Below, piece by piece: positions 9,051-17,324 of a stretch of 39,208 bases of DNA (its first letter is position 1; each line of letters begins with the position of its first letter). The stretch is from Profundicola sp048268105 (GTDB taxonomy: Bacteria > Bacteroidota > Bacteroidia > Flavobacteriales > Weeksellaceae), in assembly GCA_048268105.1 (NCBI GenBank), contig JBLWWH010000024.1, positions 1 through 39,208 on the forward strand, read 5' to 3'. The translations under genes were made by a program, and so were the position numbers. Below the pieces are notes generated by a model. The model searched no databases and was not told where the DNA came from. It was given only the letters and a program-made list of their open reading frames with translations.

Positions 9051-9198
9051 GCGGCCACGATAGCAGTGGAAATCCTTTTCTACAAAAGACATTTACAAAA
9101 AACGAAGTAGAAGAGTGGCGTTGGTATACAAACTTCTTCTACAAGATTTTTTGTTGGCTTTTGCAGAAAAGATTGCAACGAATAGCGTGATAAGCCGC
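9051..9198. other. Folded intergenic element, candidate structured RNA or extragenic repeat
   Basis: Nested complementary segments span 148 bases. GCGGC (9051-9055) faces GCCGC (9194-9198); CACG (9056-9059) faces CGTG (9186-9189). AATCCTTTTCT (9071-9081) faces AGAAAAGATT (9165-9174) with one bulged base. An inner hairpin is formed by GTAGAAGA (9107-9114) and TCTTCTAC (9135-9142). No reading frame of note is present. From memory, it resembles extragenic palindromic repeats of Flavobacteriaceae that carry GATTGCAnnGnAAAnCC-like arms, but this recollection is unchecked. It follows gldG and could act as a 3'-end stabiliser, a repeat element or a non-coding RNA. Confidence 0.5.
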
Positions 9199-9229
9199 CC
9201 AGGAATTAAGGTGTTGTATTTTAATAATT

Positions 9230-9254
9230 TAGCCTGAAGATGGCTAGTTTTTTA
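9230..9254 (+). terminator. Intrinsic terminator after gldG
   Basis: TAGCC (9230-9234) and GGCTA (9242-9246) enclose seven bases and are followed by G and a run of six T. It would end the gldFG transcript downstream of the folded element. Confidence 0.55.
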
Positions 9255-9321
9255 ATGAAAAAGAGTGTTAATTTACGCCTTAATTTTGATGTCGACAGAG
9301 CAATTAACGCAAAAAGGAATA

Positions 9322-9352
9322 TTGTTAACAAAAGTTTAACAATTGAATTTTG
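9322..9352 (+). promoter_or_regulatory. Candidate rpoD promoter
   Basis: TTG at 9322-9324, a 20-base spacer and GAATTTTG at 9345-9352 (one mismatch to TAnnTTTG) match the Bacteroidota -33/-7 layout. It implies a roughly 150-base rpoD leader, which contains a tandem 9-bp repeat (TCTGCAGTA twice, 9438-9455). I see no gene elsewhere in 9038-9509. Confidence 0.45.
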
Positions 9353-9509
9353 TAACATTCCATGAGTCCTTCCGTATATATAGATACGAGAATGAATACA
9401 CTACCAAGTACATAATCCTATTTTTATTGGAATTTTTTCTGCAGTATCTGCAGTAGATAGTCGTGTGCCTTTTCGTAAATATTAACCCTGAAAATAGAGA
9501 ACATATAAT

Positions 9510-10376
9510 ATGCGTCAGTTAAAAATTACAAAGCAGGTAACTAATCGTGAAACGGCTTCCTTAGATAAATATCTACAGGAAATTGGAAAGGTTGACCTAA
9601 TTACAGCAGAGGAGGAAGTTGAATTAGCACAGCGTATTAAGGCTGGGGACAAGGTTGCGCTAGAGAAGCTGACCAAGGCTAACTTGCGATTTGTTGTATC
9701 GGTTGCAAAACAATACCAAAATCAAGGATTGAGCTTACCAGATTTGATAAATGAGGGTAATTTGGGATTGATTAAAGCTGCTCAGAGATTTGATGAAACA
9801 AGAGGTTTTAAATTTATTTCTTATGCGGTTTGGTGGATTCGACAGTCGATTTTACAAGCATTGGCTGAGCAATCGAGAATTGTGCGCTTACCATTGAACA
9901 AAATTGGTTCGATCAATAAAATTAATAAGGCTTATGCTTCTCTGGAGCAAGAGCACGAGCGCGCGCCTTCTGCCGAAGAGATTTCGGATCAATTGGATAT
10001 GACCGAGGATGATGTGAAGGAATCTATGAAAAATAGTGGTCGTCACGTATCTATGGATGCGCCTTTGGTTGAAGGAGAAGATTCTAACTTATACGACGTA
10101 TTGCGTTCGGGTGAGTCGCCAAATCCGGATAAAGAGTTGATGATTGAGTCGTTGCGTGTGGAGATTGAAAGATCTTTGCAGACATTGACACCAAGAGAAG
10201 CAGATTTGATTCGCTTATACTTTGGTTTAAACGGAAATCATCCCATGACTTTGGAAGAGATTGGTGAAACTTTTGATCTTACAAGAGAGCGTGTTAGACA
10301 GATTAAAGAGAAAGCTATTCGTAGATTGAAACACACGTCTAGAAGTAAAATCCTAAAAACTTATTTAGCTAGGTAA
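9510..10376 (+). CDS. rpoD: RNA polymerase primary sigma factor RpoD/SigA
   Basis: 288 aa, the usual size in Bacteroidota, whose housekeeping sigma lacks region 1.1 and the non-conserved insert. Region 1.2 is at about 17-50 (SLDKYLQEIGKVDLITAEEE). Region 2 runs about 55-130 (NLRFVVSVAKQYQNQGLSL, GLIKAAQRFDETRGFKFISYAVWWIRQSI). Region 3 follows, and region 4 is at the C-terminus (LTPREADLIRLYFGLNG ... TLEEIGETFDLTRERVRQIKEKAI). It directs core polymerase to the TAnnTTTG promoters seen throughout this window. A strong terminator follows. Monocistronic. Confidence 0.97.
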   Translation: MRQLKITKQVTNRETASLDKYLQEIGKVDLITAEEEVELAQRIKAGDKVALEKLTKANLRFVVSVAKQYQNQGLSLPDLINEGNLGLIKAAQRFDETRGFKFISYAVWWIRQSILQALAEQSRIVRLPLNKIGSINKINKAYASLEQEHERAPSAEEISDQLDMTEDDVKESMKNSGRHVSMDAPLVEGEDSNLYDVLRSGESPNPDKELMIESLRVEIERSLQTLTPREADLIRLYFGLNGNHPMTLEEIGETFDLTRERVRQIKEKAIRRLKHTSRSKILKTYLAR

Positions 10377-10396
10377 GCTAGTTTAAAGATCATTTT

Positions 10397-10431
10397 AAAA
10401 GAGGGAGGCGCATAGTCTTCCTCTTTTTTTT
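10397..10431 (+). terminator. rpoD terminator
   Basis: AAAAGAGG (10397-10404) pairs with CCTCTTTT (10420-10427), extended inward by four further pairs including two G-T wobbles. It is followed by a continuing T-tract, about 20 bases after the rpoD stop. Confidence 0.8.
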
Positions 10432-10472
10432 ATGCTGAAATTTTATCAATGGTAGGAGGTTGATACAAATAA

Positions 10473-10510
10473 AAATGTCCCAAAATTCATTTCTGAATTT
10501 TGAGACATTT
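10473..10510 (-). terminator. Terminator of the FKBP gene
   Basis: AAATGTC-C-CAAAATTCA and TGAATTTTG-A-GACATTT form a 16-bp stem with one mismatch and a four-base loop. On the minus strand it is followed by TTTTATTTG. It lies 30 bases past the FKBP stop. Confidence 0.75.
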
Positions 10511-10540
10511 GTTGTTCAAATAAATATCTGAACTATATTA

Positions 10541-11473
10541 TTAGTTACCTGGAGTAACTGTCTCTATGTTTACCCCTGGTTGACCTGGTGTAGCATTAGC
10601 TGCAGTTCCTTCTGAAATATCAATTAGCTCGATATCGAAAATCAAAGCATCACCTGGTCCGATTTTACCACTTCCCATATCGCCATATCCTAATTCAGAT
10701 GGGATATAGAACTCATATTTTGATCCTTTAGACATAAGTTGCATTCCTTCTACCCATCCTGGGATTAGTCCACCTGATTGTAAAGTGAATTCAACTGGTT
10801 CGCCATTGTTGTTCAGTTCAGTGCTATCAAATACATCGCCATCAATTAAAGTTCCTTTGTACTTAACTTTAATTTTGTCACCTTCTTTTACTTTTGGTCC
10901 AGTACCTTCTTTAATCACTTTGTAGGCAAGTCCACTTTCAGTAGTTTTAACTCCGTTTTCTTTTTTCTTTTTTGCTAAGAAGTCTAATCCTTTTTGCTTG
11001 TTGGCCGTAGCAGAATTAGCTAATTGTGTTTGATAGAATTCATCCATTACCATGGCAACTGAATCTACAGAAACTTTAAGGTTGTTTTTCTTTAAATAAT
11101 CCATCATTCCAACTAGGATTTCATCGGTGTCTAAATGACCTTGGATTACATTATTTTCTAAAGCGCCTTTAATTTGTTTACCAATATTAAGACCATAACC
11201 ATAAGAATCTAGCTTTTTCGAATCTTTAAGGAAATCTTGAATACCTTTTTTAACTTGATCAATGTCCAGTGAATCTTCCAATTGAGGATTTTGGTTGTAG
11301 CGCTCAGCATTTTGTCCTAGAGAAACTCCATAGGCATAAGATGCTTTCATATCCAGTTCAGATAACTCTACTTTTTCGCCTTTAGCATCAACACCAGAAA
11401 CGACGGCGTCTCCTTCTTTTTTACAAGAAAAAACAATGATGCCTAAAGCGGCTGTTAAGATTATTTTCTTCAT
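10541..11473 (-). CDS. FKBP-type peptidyl-prolyl isomerase lipoprotein (Mip/FkpA-like)
   Basis: 310 aa lipoprotein precursor: hydrophobic signal followed by lipobox IVFSC with Cys17 as the acyl site. Residues about 35-165 hold two copies of the helical FKBP N-terminal dimerisation motif (KASYAYGVSLG and SYGYGLNIGKQIKG). The catalytic FKBP_C domain is at about 180-290 (YKVIKEGTGPKVKEGDKIKVKYKG, GLIPGWVEGMQLM, SELGYGDMG, LIFDIELIDI). It accelerates proline isomerisation of proteins crossing the periplasm and is probably anchored in the outer or inner membrane. It is larger than GldI, which has a single FKBP domain, so I do not assign that name. The acidic, proline-rich tail after the domain is unremarkable. 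Confidence 0.9.
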   Translation of the reverse strand: MKKIILTAALGIIVFSCKKEGDAVVSGVDAKGEKVELSELDMKASYAYGVSLGQNAERYNQNPQLEDSLDIDQVKKGIQDFLKDSKKLDSYGYGLNIGKQIKGALENNVIQGHLDTDEILVGMMDYLKKNNLKVSVDSVAMVMDEFYQTQLANSATANKQKGLDFLAKKKKENGVKTTESGLAYKVIKEGTGPKVKEGDKIKVKYKGTLIDGDVFDSTELNNNGEPVEFTLQSGGLIPGWVEGMQLMSKGSKYEFYIPSELGYGDMGSGKIGPGDALIFDIELIDISEGTAANATPGQPGVNIETVTPGN

Positions 11474-11522
11474 TTAATTATAAATTTTAATACAATTTTA
11501 CGAACTTTTGGCTTGACTTCCT

Positions 11523-11558
11523 AAAAAAAAGAAAACCTCTCCACCGCAGTGGAGAGGT
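11523..11558 (-). terminator. Very stable UNCG-loop hairpin with T-tract, minus strand, upstream of FKBP gene
   Basis: ACCTCTCCAC (11535-11544) and GTGGAGAGGT (11549-11558) form a perfect 10-bp GC-rich stem. Read on the minus strand, the loop is TGCG closed by C-G, the extra-stable cUNCGg type, followed by TTTTCTTTTTTTT. It therefore looks like a minus-strand terminator placed 5' of the FKBP gene, so it would end an unknown short transcript or attenuate FKBP expression. On the plus strand the same hairpin lies before the leader-like segment at 11559-11608. Confidence 0.6.
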
Positions 11559-11584
11559 AAACCCTAACTAATCAACCTAAACCT

Positions 11585-11608
11585 ATGAAAAAAAAATTTA
11601 TTTTTTAA
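11585..11608 (+). other. Leader-like seven-codon reading frame after conserved-looking 5' segment
   Basis: After the hairpin comes CTAACTAATCAACCTAAACCT and then ATG-AAA-AAA-AAA-TTT-ATT-TTT-TAA (MKKKFIF, stop). From memory, this context resembles the 5' leaders of flavobacterial TonB-dependent receptor genes. Here no receptor follows, so it could be a vestige or part of a small RNA. The remainder of 11609-11882 is AT-rich and shows nothing I can name. Confidence 0.3.
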
Positions 11609-11882
11609 TCCCTACAAATATGTTAAGATATAATCACATATACAAATAGAATTAAGTATTAATTATAAAGTTTAAAAATCAAATAGACTTAATTGTCTAA
11701 AATTCAATCCTATCACTAATGAATTAAAATTTTGTTAAACTTAAAAGTTTTTAGGTATAACTCGCTGAAATCCGTATCTAGCCTAGTAAAGAGTTATGCG
11801 AGAATAGGATATGCATTAATTTTATAGCCTACTCTAATAAATGAATTCTTTTGTAAATAGAATCCTTTGTATCTTTATCGCC

Positions 11883-14195
11883 ATGTCAACATACTTAACA
11901 GAACTAAACGATGTTCAACGTCAGGCTGTCGAGGCGTTAGAAGGTCCTGTGATGGTAATAGCCGGAGCCGGATCTGGTAAAACGCGTGTATTAACTTATA
12001 GAATTGCCCATTTAATGAATAATGGTGTAGATTCATTTAATATACTTGCGCTCACCTTTACTAACAAGGCGGCTCGCGAGATGAAAGAACGTATTGCCAA
12101 AGTCGTAGGCCATTCGGAAGCAAAGAACTTATGGATGGGAACTTTCCACTCCATTTTTGCTAGAATCCTTAGAGTTGAAGCGCCTTTATTAGGTTATCCT
12201 TCTAATTTTACGATTTATGATCAGCAAGATGCTTTGTCGGTCATGCGTAAAGTAATAACAGATATGCATTTGGATAAAGATATTTATAAGCCTAAACAAA
12301 TGTTGAATCGAATTTCTCAGTTCAAAAATAATTTGATTACCGTAAGAGCTTATTTTAATAATCCAGAACTCATAGAAGCGGATGAAGCGGCTATGAAACC
12401 TAAGACAGGAGAGGTTTATAGGGCTTATGTAGAAAGATGTTTTAAGTCTGGTGCAATGGACTTCGACGATCTATTATTAAGAACAAACGAGGTGCTAACA
12501 CGATTCCCGGAGGTTTTGGCTAAATACCAAGATCGATTTAGATATATTATGGTAGATGAGTACCAAGATACCAATCATTCTCAATACTTAATTGTGAAAG
12601 CCTTAGCTTCTAGATTTGAGAATTTGTGTGTGGTTGGAGATGATGCGCAAAGTATCTATGCCTTCCGTGGTGCAAATATTCGCAATATTCTAGGTTTTCA
12701 AAAGGATTATCCAGATGCTAAGAGCTTTGCTTTAGAGCAGAATTATCGTTCGACGCAAAATATCGTAAATGCAGCAAATGACATTATTGCTAAAAACAAA
12801 GATCAGCTGAAAAAAGATGTTTGGACGAGCAATGATGAAGGAAAAACCATTCCGATATATCGTGCATTAACGGATATAGATGAAGCGAGGTTTATTGCTT
12901 CTAGAATATTTGAAATTAAAATGCGAGATCAGCTTAATGATAATGATTTTGCTGTTTTATATAGAACCAATGCGCAGTCTCGATCGATAGAGGAGGCCTT
13001 AAGAAAGAAAAATATACCTTATCGCATTTTTGGTGGAATTTCTTTCTACCAAAGAAAAGAAGTGAAGGATTTGATTTCTTATTTGAGATTATTGATTAAT
13101 AAGAATGACGAAGAAGCTTTGTTGCGTGTAATCAATTACCCGAAAAGGGGAATTGGATTAACTACGATTCAAAAGTTGACGGTTTTTGCAGATGAGCAAA
13201 AAATGACTTTGTACGAAGTTTTAGAAAACTTATCTCTACATGGTCCAAGAACAGGTTTGAATGGTGGAACTTTGAATAAGCTACATAACTTCATTACAAT
13301 GATTCAAAGTTTTCAAGTGAAATTGAAAACACATGATGTTTTTGAAGTAGCACTTGAAGTAGCTAAGCAAACAGGCTTGTTGAAGGAATTGAGGGAGGAT
13401 GATACCCCAGAGGGAATTTCTCGATTAGAGAATATTCAAGAATTGTTGAATAGTTTGCAAGGATTTGTAGAGGAACAGAAACAGCTAGACGAGGGAGATC
13501 CATCATTAGCTAACTTTTTAGAAGATGTTGCTCTGGCTACTGATATGGACAACGAAGACGAAGATGCTGATAAAGTGGCGCTGATGACAGTTCACTTGGC
13601 TAAAGGTCTTGAGTTTCCAGTTGTATTTATTCCAGGATTAGAAGAGAATTTATTCCCTTCTATGATGAACTTGAATACACGTTTGGAGTTAGAGGAGGAG
13701 CGTAGGTTGTTTTATGTGGCTTTAACAAGAGCCGAAAAGCAAGCTATTTTATCTTATTCGGTTTCTAGACAAAGGTGGGGTAAAATTATAGATGCCGAGC
13801 CAAGTAGATTTTTAGAGGAAATGGATGATAAATACCTTGATTGGGAAAATCCAACGCCTATGTTGCCAATTAATAACAGTGGCTTGTCAGATGATTTGTT
13901 TGGAGATAAACCAGTTCCTAGGTTTAAAAAGAAGTCTCAGCCGATCAAGAAGAAGTTGACGAATACTACTCAAACTTTAAGGCCGCTTAAACAAGCTCAA
14001 GTAAATCCTGGTGATGCAGATCATCAAACGATAGAAGAAGGTTACACAGTGGTTCATGATCGATTCGGGAAAGGAAAAGTAATCTCTTTGGAGGGTGAGC
14101 CAGATAATGTGAAAGCTAAGATTTTGTTTGATAATAGTGGAGAGAAAAAATTATTATTAAAATTTGCTAAACTAAGAGTCTTAAGTAAAAATTAA
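11883..14195 (+). CDS. pcrA: ATP-dependent DNA helicase, PcrA/UvrD family
   Basis: 770 aa from the ATG at 11883 (MSTYLTELNDVQRQAV), the usual PcrA beginning; an upstream in-frame ATG at 11841 would add 14 hydrophobic residues without family support. Superfamily 1A motifs are in order: Q-motif LNDVQRQAV at 8-16, Walker A GAGSGKT at 28-34, motif II VDEYQDTN near 225, motif III VVGDDAQSIYAFRGA, motif V LMTVHLAKGLEFP and motif VI RLFYVALTRAEK. The C-terminus has the Tudor-like patch EGYTVVHDRFGKGKVISLEG that binds RNA polymerase in PcrA. It unwinds DNA in 3'-5' direction in repair and transcription-replication conflicts. A terminator is shared with degP. Confidence 0.95.
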   Translation: MSTYLTELNDVQRQAVEALEGPVMVIAGAGSGKTRVLTYRIAHLMNNGVDSFNILALTFTNKAAREMKERIAKVVGHSEAKNLWMGTFHSIFARILRVEAPLLGYPSNFTIYDQQDALSVMRKVITDMHLDKDIYKPKQMLNRISQFKNNLITVRAYFNNPELIEADEAAMKPKTGEVYRAYVERCFKSGAMDFDDLLLRTNEVLTRFPEVLAKYQDRFRYIMVDEYQDTNHSQYLIVKALASRFENLCVVGDDAQSIYAFRGANIRNILGFQKDYPDAKSFALEQNYRSTQNIVNAANDIIAKNKDQLKKDVWTSNDEGKTIPIYRALTDIDEARFIASRIFEIKMRDQLNDNDFAVLYRTNAQSRSIEEALRKKNIPYRIFGGISFYQRKEVKDLISYLRLLINKNDEEALLRVINYPKRGIGLTTIQKLTVFADEQKMTLYEVLENLSLHGPRTGLNGGTLNKLHNFITMIQSFQVKLKTHDVFEVALEVAKQTGLLKELREDDTPEGISRLENIQELLNSLQGFVEEQKQLDEGDPSLANFLEDVALATDMDNEDEDADKVALMTVHLAKGLEFPVVFIPGLEENLFPSMMNLNTRLELEEERRLFYVALTRAEKQAILSYSVSRQRWGKIIDAEPSRFLEEMDDKYLDWENPTPMLPINNSGLSDDLFGDKPVPRFKKKSQPIKKKLTNTTQTLRPLKQAQVNPGDADHQTIEEGYTVVHDRFGKGKVISLEGEPDNVKAKILFDNSGEKKLLLKFAKLRVLSKN

Positions 14196-14213
14196 ACTTC
14201 AGTTCTAAAACAT

Positions 14214-14251
14214 AAAAAAAAACCTGAAATCGCTGATTTCAGGTTTTTTTA
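14214..14251. terminator. Bidirectional terminator between pcrA and degP
   Basis: AACCTGAAATC (14221-14231) and GATTTCAGGTT (14235-14245) form an 11-bp stem with a three-base loop, flanked by seven A and a T-tract. It can end both convergent genes. Confidence 0.85.
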
Positions 14252-14271
14252 TTTTAGTCTATGGAATTTTA

Positions 14272-15801
14272 TTACATGCTAAATCCTTTGGTGTAAATTC
14301 TTCCGTAGCGATCAACAAAATTAACGGATACATTTCCTTTATGTTTTTTAAGGATTTTCTCAATATCATCACCAGAATTAACTTCTTTACCGTTAATCTT
14401 TAGAATAATATATCCTTTTTGAACTCCAATATCTTGTAAGATTCCAGTTCTGTTAACATCCGTTACAAGAACACCGCTCTCTATGCCATATTGAACTTTT
14501 TGTTTATCTGTTAAAGGTTCAAATTTAGCACCCATCTTCTCCGTAATAGTTAAATCATCTAAAGAACGAACAGTGTCATTACCTTGGAGGTCTTTTAATT
14601 TAACCTTATAGTTTCTCATTTTTCCGTTACGTTCAACTTTCACATCTACCAGGTCTCCTGGTTTTTTGGAACCAACCGCAACCGATAATGCGTTGAAAGT
14701 TGTTACTTTTTTGCCATCAACTTCTCTAATGATATCGCCTTCTTCGATTCCAGCTTCAATAGCTCCACCGTTTTCTGAAAGTTCAGCTACCATTACACCT
14801 TGTGTTACTTTAAGCTCTGCTTTGTTGACACGATTGTAATCTCTAACAGCGGCTTCATTGGTTAGGTCAATTCCTTGAATTCCGATATAACCACGTTGAA
14901 CCATTCCATAAGTTTTGATGTCATCAACCACCTTTTTAACTAAATTAGACGGTACGGCAAATCCATAACCAGCATTAGAACCAGTTTTTGAATAAATTGC
15001 TGTGTTAATCCCAACTAAATGACCATGCGTATTCACTAAAGCACCACCAGAGTTCCCCGGATTAATCGCGGCATCTGTTTGAATAAAAGATTCGATAGGG
15101 TGATCACCGTTTTGGCTTAAAATTCCAATACCTCTTCCCTTAGCACTTACAATACCAGCCGTTACGGTTGAGTTAAGTCCAAAAGGGTTTCCAATGGCTA
15201 ATACCCATTCTCCAACTTTGATTTGATCTGAGTTATAGAATGAAAGATGAGGTAAATTATCTTCATCAATCTTAATTAAAGCAATATCTGTATTAGGGTC
15301 AGTTCCAATTAATTTGGCTGTATAAGTTTGTTGATTATTTAAGGTAACCTCCAATTTATCAGCATTAGCAATTACGTGATTATTCGTAACGATATAACCA
15401 TCATTAGAAATAATTACGCCCGAACCAGCACCGCTTGGGGTATTTTCATCTCTTTGCGGTCTTCTGCCTCTTTGATCGAAAAACTGATCGAAGAAAGGAT
15501 CATTAAAGAAATCAAATGGATTCTGACCTCTTTGATTAGCAGAAGGGCTACCAAAATTTTTAATACTTACTACAGCATTTACTGATTTATCTGCAGCTTG
15601 TGTGAAATCTGGCATTACCGTACCAGAAGATGCATAATTATATGTTGCAAATTTACCATCAGAATCTACTTCTGATTCTACTTGGGTTATTATTGAATTA
15701 GAATCACTCAACAAGTTGTTGTCGGATGAATATTGAATTAAGCCGTAGGTTGTTCCCGCACTTAAAACACCCACGAACGCATAAGTTAGAATGTTTTTCA
15801 T
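14272..15801 (-). CDS. degP: DegP/HtrA periplasmic serine protease
   Basis: 509 aa from the ATG at 15801 (MKNILTYAFVGVLSAG), an N-terminal signal or anchor helix. The trypsin-like domain has the triad His142 (TNNHVI), Asp172 (NTDIALIKI) and Ser251 (NPGNSGGAL), preceded by a Phe-rich flexible segment (FFDQFFDQRG) typical of flavobacterial HtrA. Two PDZ domains follow, about 300-400 and 415-509, the second ending GYILKI and GNVSVNFVDRYGR. It degrades or refolds misfolded envelope proteins in the periplasm. The longer in-frame start at 15846 lies upstream of the predicted transcription start from the promoter at 15832-15863, so I reject it. Confidence 0.95.
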   Translation of the reverse strand: MKNILTYAFVGVLSAGTTYGLIQYSSDNNLLSDSNSIITQVESEVDSDGKFATYNYASSGTVMPDFTQAADKSVNAVVSIKNFGSPSANQRGQNPFDFFNDPFFDQFFDQRGRRPQRDENTPSGAGSGVIISNDGYIVTNNHVIANADKLEVTLNNQQTYTAKLIGTDPNTDIALIKIDEDNLPHLSFYNSDQIKVGEWVLAIGNPFGLNSTVTAGIVSAKGRGIGILSQNGDHPIESFIQTDAAINPGNSGGALVNTHGHLVGINTAIYSKTGSNAGYGFAVPSNLVKKVVDDIKTYGMVQRGYIGIQGIDLTNEAAVRDYNRVNKAELKVTQGVMVAELSENGGAIEAGIEEGDIIREVDGKKVTTFNALSVAVGSKKPGDLVDVKVERNGKMRNYKVKLKDLQGNDTVRSLDDLTITEKMGAKFEPLTDKQKVQYGIESGVLVTDVNRTGILQDIGVQKGYIILKINGKEVNSGDDIEKILKKHKGNVSVNFVDRYGRIYTKGFSM

Positions 15802-15831
15802 TTGTATATTGTTTATTTGAATGACTAAGAA

Positions 15832-15863
15832 CAAATTTAGTACCAATTCAACTTGCTATACAA
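15832..15863 (-). promoter_or_regulatory. degP promoter, -33 and -7 boxes
   Basis: On the minus strand TTG (15863-15861), a 21-base spacer and TAAATTTG (15839-15832) form a full Bacteroidota promoter. Transcription would start near 15827, giving a leader of about 25 bases before the ATG at 15801. Confidence 0.65.
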
Positions 15864-15943
15864 GCGCCTTAACAAGGCTTAACATCTTTTATCACATTCT
15901 TAGCTAGATTAGGCATCAAAGAACTTTAATAATTCTGAGAACG

Positions 15944-15957
15944 TCAATTTAAATTGA
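15944..15957. promoter_or_regulatory. 14-bp perfect palindrome between degP and the AI-2E gene
   Basis: TCAATTTAAATTGA is fully self-complementary, and TCAATTTGTC nearby (from 15965) repeats half of it. It sits about 80 bases upstream of the degP -33 box and 97 bases upstream of the -7 box at 16054, a plausible operator for either gene. No known regulator is implied. Confidence 0.35.
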
Positions 15958-16053
15958 ATTATATGTCAATTTGTCTGATTGAGCTTAAGATATATTAGGA
16001 ATAAAAAATCAAAATATGGATTTAGATATAAATAATGCTATAAAAAATAACTT

Positions 16054-16061
16054 TATATTTG
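16054..16061 (+). promoter_or_regulatory. -7 box of the AI-2E family gene
   Basis: TATATTTG, a perfect TAnnTTTG match, 28 bases before the ATG at 16090. No clear -33 element. Confidence 0.5.
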
Positions 16062-16089
16062 ACACGCATCCCATAATAATAGATTGGCC

Positions 16090-17298
16090 ATGTTGAACTT
16101 TACCTTTTCTCCCAAGAACTACTTTTATACCATAGCTGGAATATTTTTAAGTATTGCTTGTCTTTATTATGGCAAGAGCTTTTTGATACCTTTTAGTTTC
16201 TCTTTATTGCTAGCTTTTATATTTGTTCCGCTAGTTCGTTGGTTTGAACGAAAAGGTATTCCTACGGTATTTTCCATAGTCCTAGTGTTTGTTGTTGTGA
16301 TTGCTGCTGTATTTGGCATATCTTTTTTCTTTGGATCTCAAATAGCTAATTTAATATCGGAGTTTAATAATTTTAGAGATAATTTTCTTCAATTACTGAG
16401 TCAAGGAATCGAAAAATATAATTCAACTTTCACTTATTTACCACCGATTGATGTGAGTGTTGTTAGGCAAAAAGTTTTAGGCTTTTTCGAAAATTCTGGA
16501 GGCTCGATTTTGTCCTCCACGTTTACACAGACATCTACATTTGTTGCGCATGTTTTTCTAGTTCCAGTTTATGTTTTCTTGTTGTTATTGTATCGTCAAG
16601 GAATTAAAAAAGGCATTACATTTTTCTTTCCCATTGAAAAAAGAGAGAAAGTAGAGGAGATTTTATACGAAGTACAAGGAGTCGGTAAGAATTATATTGT
16701 AGGTCTTTTCTCGGTTATGCTAATAATAGCCATTATTAATAGTACAATGCTTTTAATAATAGGTGTTGATTATGCTATCATGTTTGGTTGTTTAGCTGCC
16801 ATCTTAATTATTATACCTTATATCGGGACTTATGTCGGCGCAGCATTACCTATTTTGTATGCGTTGGTAACCATGGATTTAACGCATGCATTTATGATCT
16901 TAATTGGGTTTATTGTAGTTCAAGTAGTAGAAGGTAACTTTTTAACTCCTAAAATTGTTGGAAGCAACACCAGTGTGAATGCGCTTACCGCTTTTGTGGC
17001 ATTAATTGCTGGAGGTTACATTTGGGGAATTGCTGGCATGGTATTATCAATTCCATTTATAGCGATGCTTAAGAAGATTTTCAGACATGTTTCTGGTCTT
17101 CAACCGTTAGCTCTGCTAATGGGAGAAGAGTTATATGAAGTTGATATCGATGTTCCAGATCATGTGGACTTAAGCGAAACTGAGATAAGTTTAACACCGG
17201 CAGAACCAGAAACACCACGGATAACAATTTTAGAAAAACTAAAAAATATTTGGCGAATTTGGTTTGGCAAAAAGAATCAGGATAATGATGATATCTAG
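16090..17298 (+). CDS. AI-2E family transporter (PerM/TqsA-type permease)
   Basis: 402 aa from the ATG at 16090; a TTG two codons earlier is possible. About eight membrane helices. The large soluble segment between helices 3 and 4 (ISEFNNFRDNFLQLLSQGIEKY ... LPPIDVSVVRQKV) and the C-terminal block (GNFLTPKIVGSNTSVNALTAFVALIAGGYIWGIAGMVLSIP) are the family hallmarks. Members act in the inner membrane as exporters of autoinducer-2, as Na+/H+ antiporters or with unknown cargo, so the substrate is not predictable. The cytosolic tail (about 345-402) is acidic with a Pro-rich patch. Convergent with mgtE. Confidence 0.88.
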   Translation: MLNFTFSPKNYFYTIAGIFLSIACLYYGKSFLIPFSFSLLLAFIFVPLVRWFERKGIPTVFSIVLVFVVVIAAVFGISFFFGSQIANLISEFNNFRDNFLQLLSQGIEKYNSTFTYLPPIDVSVVRQKVLGFFENSGGSILSSTFTQTSTFVAHVFLVPVYVFLLLLYRQGIKKGITFFFPIEKREKVEEILYEVQGVGKNYIVGLFSVMLIIAIINSTMLLIIGVDYAIMFGCLAAILIIIPYIGTYVGAALPILYALVTMDLTHAFMILIGFIVVQVVEGNFLTPKIVGSNTSVNALTAFVALIAGGYIWGIAGMVLSIPFIAMLKKIFRHVSGLQPLALLMGEELYEVDIDVPDHVDLSETEISLTPAEPETPRITILEKLKNIWRIWFGKKNQDNDDI

Positions 17299-17324
17299 CC
17301 CTAAAGCTTGAAATTTATTTTCGA

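Noticed and set aside
15802..15846. Longer N-terminus for DegP
   Set aside because: The extra codons fall across the predicted -7 box and transcription start, and the signal helix begins at the ATG at 15801.
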